From positions 8,897,895 to 8,961,894 of the forward strand of contig NC_039481.1 of assembly GCF_003590095.1 (NCBI RefSeq): 64,000 nucleotides of DNA. Reading direction: 5' to 3'. The notes below the pieces were generated by a model. The model saw only the letters and a program-made list of their open reading frames with translations. It was not told where the DNA came from and searched no databases. A program made the translations under genes and the position numbers. The stretch comes from Trichoplusia ni. Its lineage: Eukaryota; Arthropoda; Insecta; Lepidoptera; Noctuidae. Within the stretch, counting starts at the first letter, position 1, and every line of letters starts with the position of its first letter. Of this stretch, positions 63,222 to 64,000 are shown in pieces.

Positions 63222-63370
63222 CTGCACGGATAGTCGAGTGGTTGAGGTCACCACACCAAACCCACTCTACGCGACGTAGTAGGACAAGCATTTCTGTATC
63301 CACGAATGCATGTTCTAAGTCTGGGTGTCTTTGTGCATGTGATTTGCATGTTTGTATGATTTGTATGTGT
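63222..63370 (+). mobile_element. tRNA-headed SINE, family B, B box lost
   Basis: GCACGGATAGTCGAGTGGTTG is an A-box head; CCACGAATGCATGTTCTAAG and GTCTGGGTGTCTTTGTGCAT are family body. The GTTCAATCCC box is deleted or mutated. It lies between exons 5 and 6 of the secreted gene. Confidence 0.6.
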
Positions 63371-63629
63371 GGCGGGCTAGCGTCTCGCTTTCTCGCTAAT
63401 ACTTCTATCTGTATTATGAAGTTTGAATATGGCTTGTAAAAATCTTTTTTTTTGTAACTCTGAAATAATGATGTATTTTTCCGGTTGGTAAAATAAATAT
63501 CAAATTTTAAAGCTGCTATATAGAAGGTCAAGTATCAAATACTATTTTAAACTATCGTCAGTAAATTACCATTTAATTCGAATAAAAATATTTAATTCGA
63601 TTTAAAACGAACAATATAATTAGTTACAG

Positions 63630-63708
63630 GTATGATGAAAAGCGTAGTCCAGCGAATATCACGAAGCATTATGTGCCAATTACATCATTTAAAAATAAAG
63701 AAGCTCTG
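63630..63708 (+). CDS. Candidate secreted protein, exon 6 (gene continues past window)
   Basis: The exon follows aattagttacag and ends at CTG before gtaagaatt. It completes the Arg codon and encodes YDEKRSPANITKHYVPITSF then KNKEAL, phase 0 at its end. It contains one N-glycosylation sequon (NIT). The six exons sum to 450 bases or 150 codons with no stop, so the protein is longer than 150 residues and its C-terminus is outside the window. Confidence 0.7.
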
Positions 63709-63805
63709 GTAAGAATTATAAATAAGAATATTTATAAAAAATAATGATTGTAACTCAAACATTGAGTTAAAGTTATGTGTATACAAAATTTTAAATTATT
63801 GTGTA

Positions 63806-63896
63806 GAAAAAATGCTTAAGAGAATACGAGCAGTGTCATTTTAAGCCAATTTTCATTTATTCATCGGCCATTGTAATTAGCAGAATCAAAGCCCTG
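63806..63896 (+). mobile_element. Right-hand fragment of the hAT-like MITE
   Basis: GAAAAAATGCTTAAGAGAAT through to GCAGAATCAAAGCCCTG matches positions 40018-40110 over its whole length. The left half is missing. It lies just after exon 6 of the candidate secreted gene, in its next intron. Confidence 0.6.
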
Positions 63897-64000
63897 ATCT
63901 TCCGATCAAATATCTTATTATGAAATAAAAATATACTTCGAAAAATAAATAAAAATTATATGTATAAAAATATCTATGTATGTCTCGAAGCTCGATACAC

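Noticed and set aside
1..64000. CRISPR arrays, operons, prophage or viral genes
   Set aside because: No spaced direct-repeat array, no clustered compact genes, and no recognisable viral protein; the sequence is eukaryotic.

Overview
The window looks like a piece of a moth or butterfly (Lepidoptera) chromosome. It is strongly AT-rich, has GT-AG introns, and is packed with small decayed transposable elements that I recognise as lepidopteran: Helitron-like elements ending in CTAGT, tRNA-headed SINEs, a SINE with a 5S rRNA-like head, TIR elements and LINE 3' ends. There is no sign of bacterial, viral or organellar sequence, and no operon, CRISPR array or phage. Most long reading frames are chance openings in AT-rich DNA.

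The coding signal is concentrated on the right. An 1,062-base exon at 50817-51878 (+) encodes two tandem CAP (GAPR-1/PR-1-like) domains and a stop codon. From 54492 to 63708 (+) I assembled six short exons by hand. Every splice phase agrees, and together they open a secreted protein (signal peptide plus 133 or so residues) that runs off the right edge. To the left of the CAP exon, at 48690-50458 (-), three short exons in compatible phases suggest a small cysteine-containing protein on the opposite strand. Its leftmost exon ends in a stop codon.

The left 48 kb is mostly intergenic or intronic sequence. Its best gene signals are a CpG-rich promoter-like block with an ATG and splice donor at 20319-20600 (-), a GC-richer block leading to a THAP-like first exon at about 35825 (+), and two coding-like segments of unknown identity on the minus strand (near 25.3 kb and 17.1 kb).

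Mobile elements fill the rest. There is a 1.75 kb TA-flanked TIR element with a decayed DUF4817-like helix-turn-helix at 3355-5110, a hAT-like MITE at 39741-40110, and a TIR element at 23831-24205. Helitron-like copies lie at eight or nine places, including a back-to-back pair at 29593-30085. At least thirteen SINE copies from three families are present, four of them crowded into 37.28-39.35 kb. I found no convincing novel system. The most useful leads are the two-domain CAP protein with unequal cavity residues, the uncharacterised secreted gene beside it, and the 5S-headed SINE.
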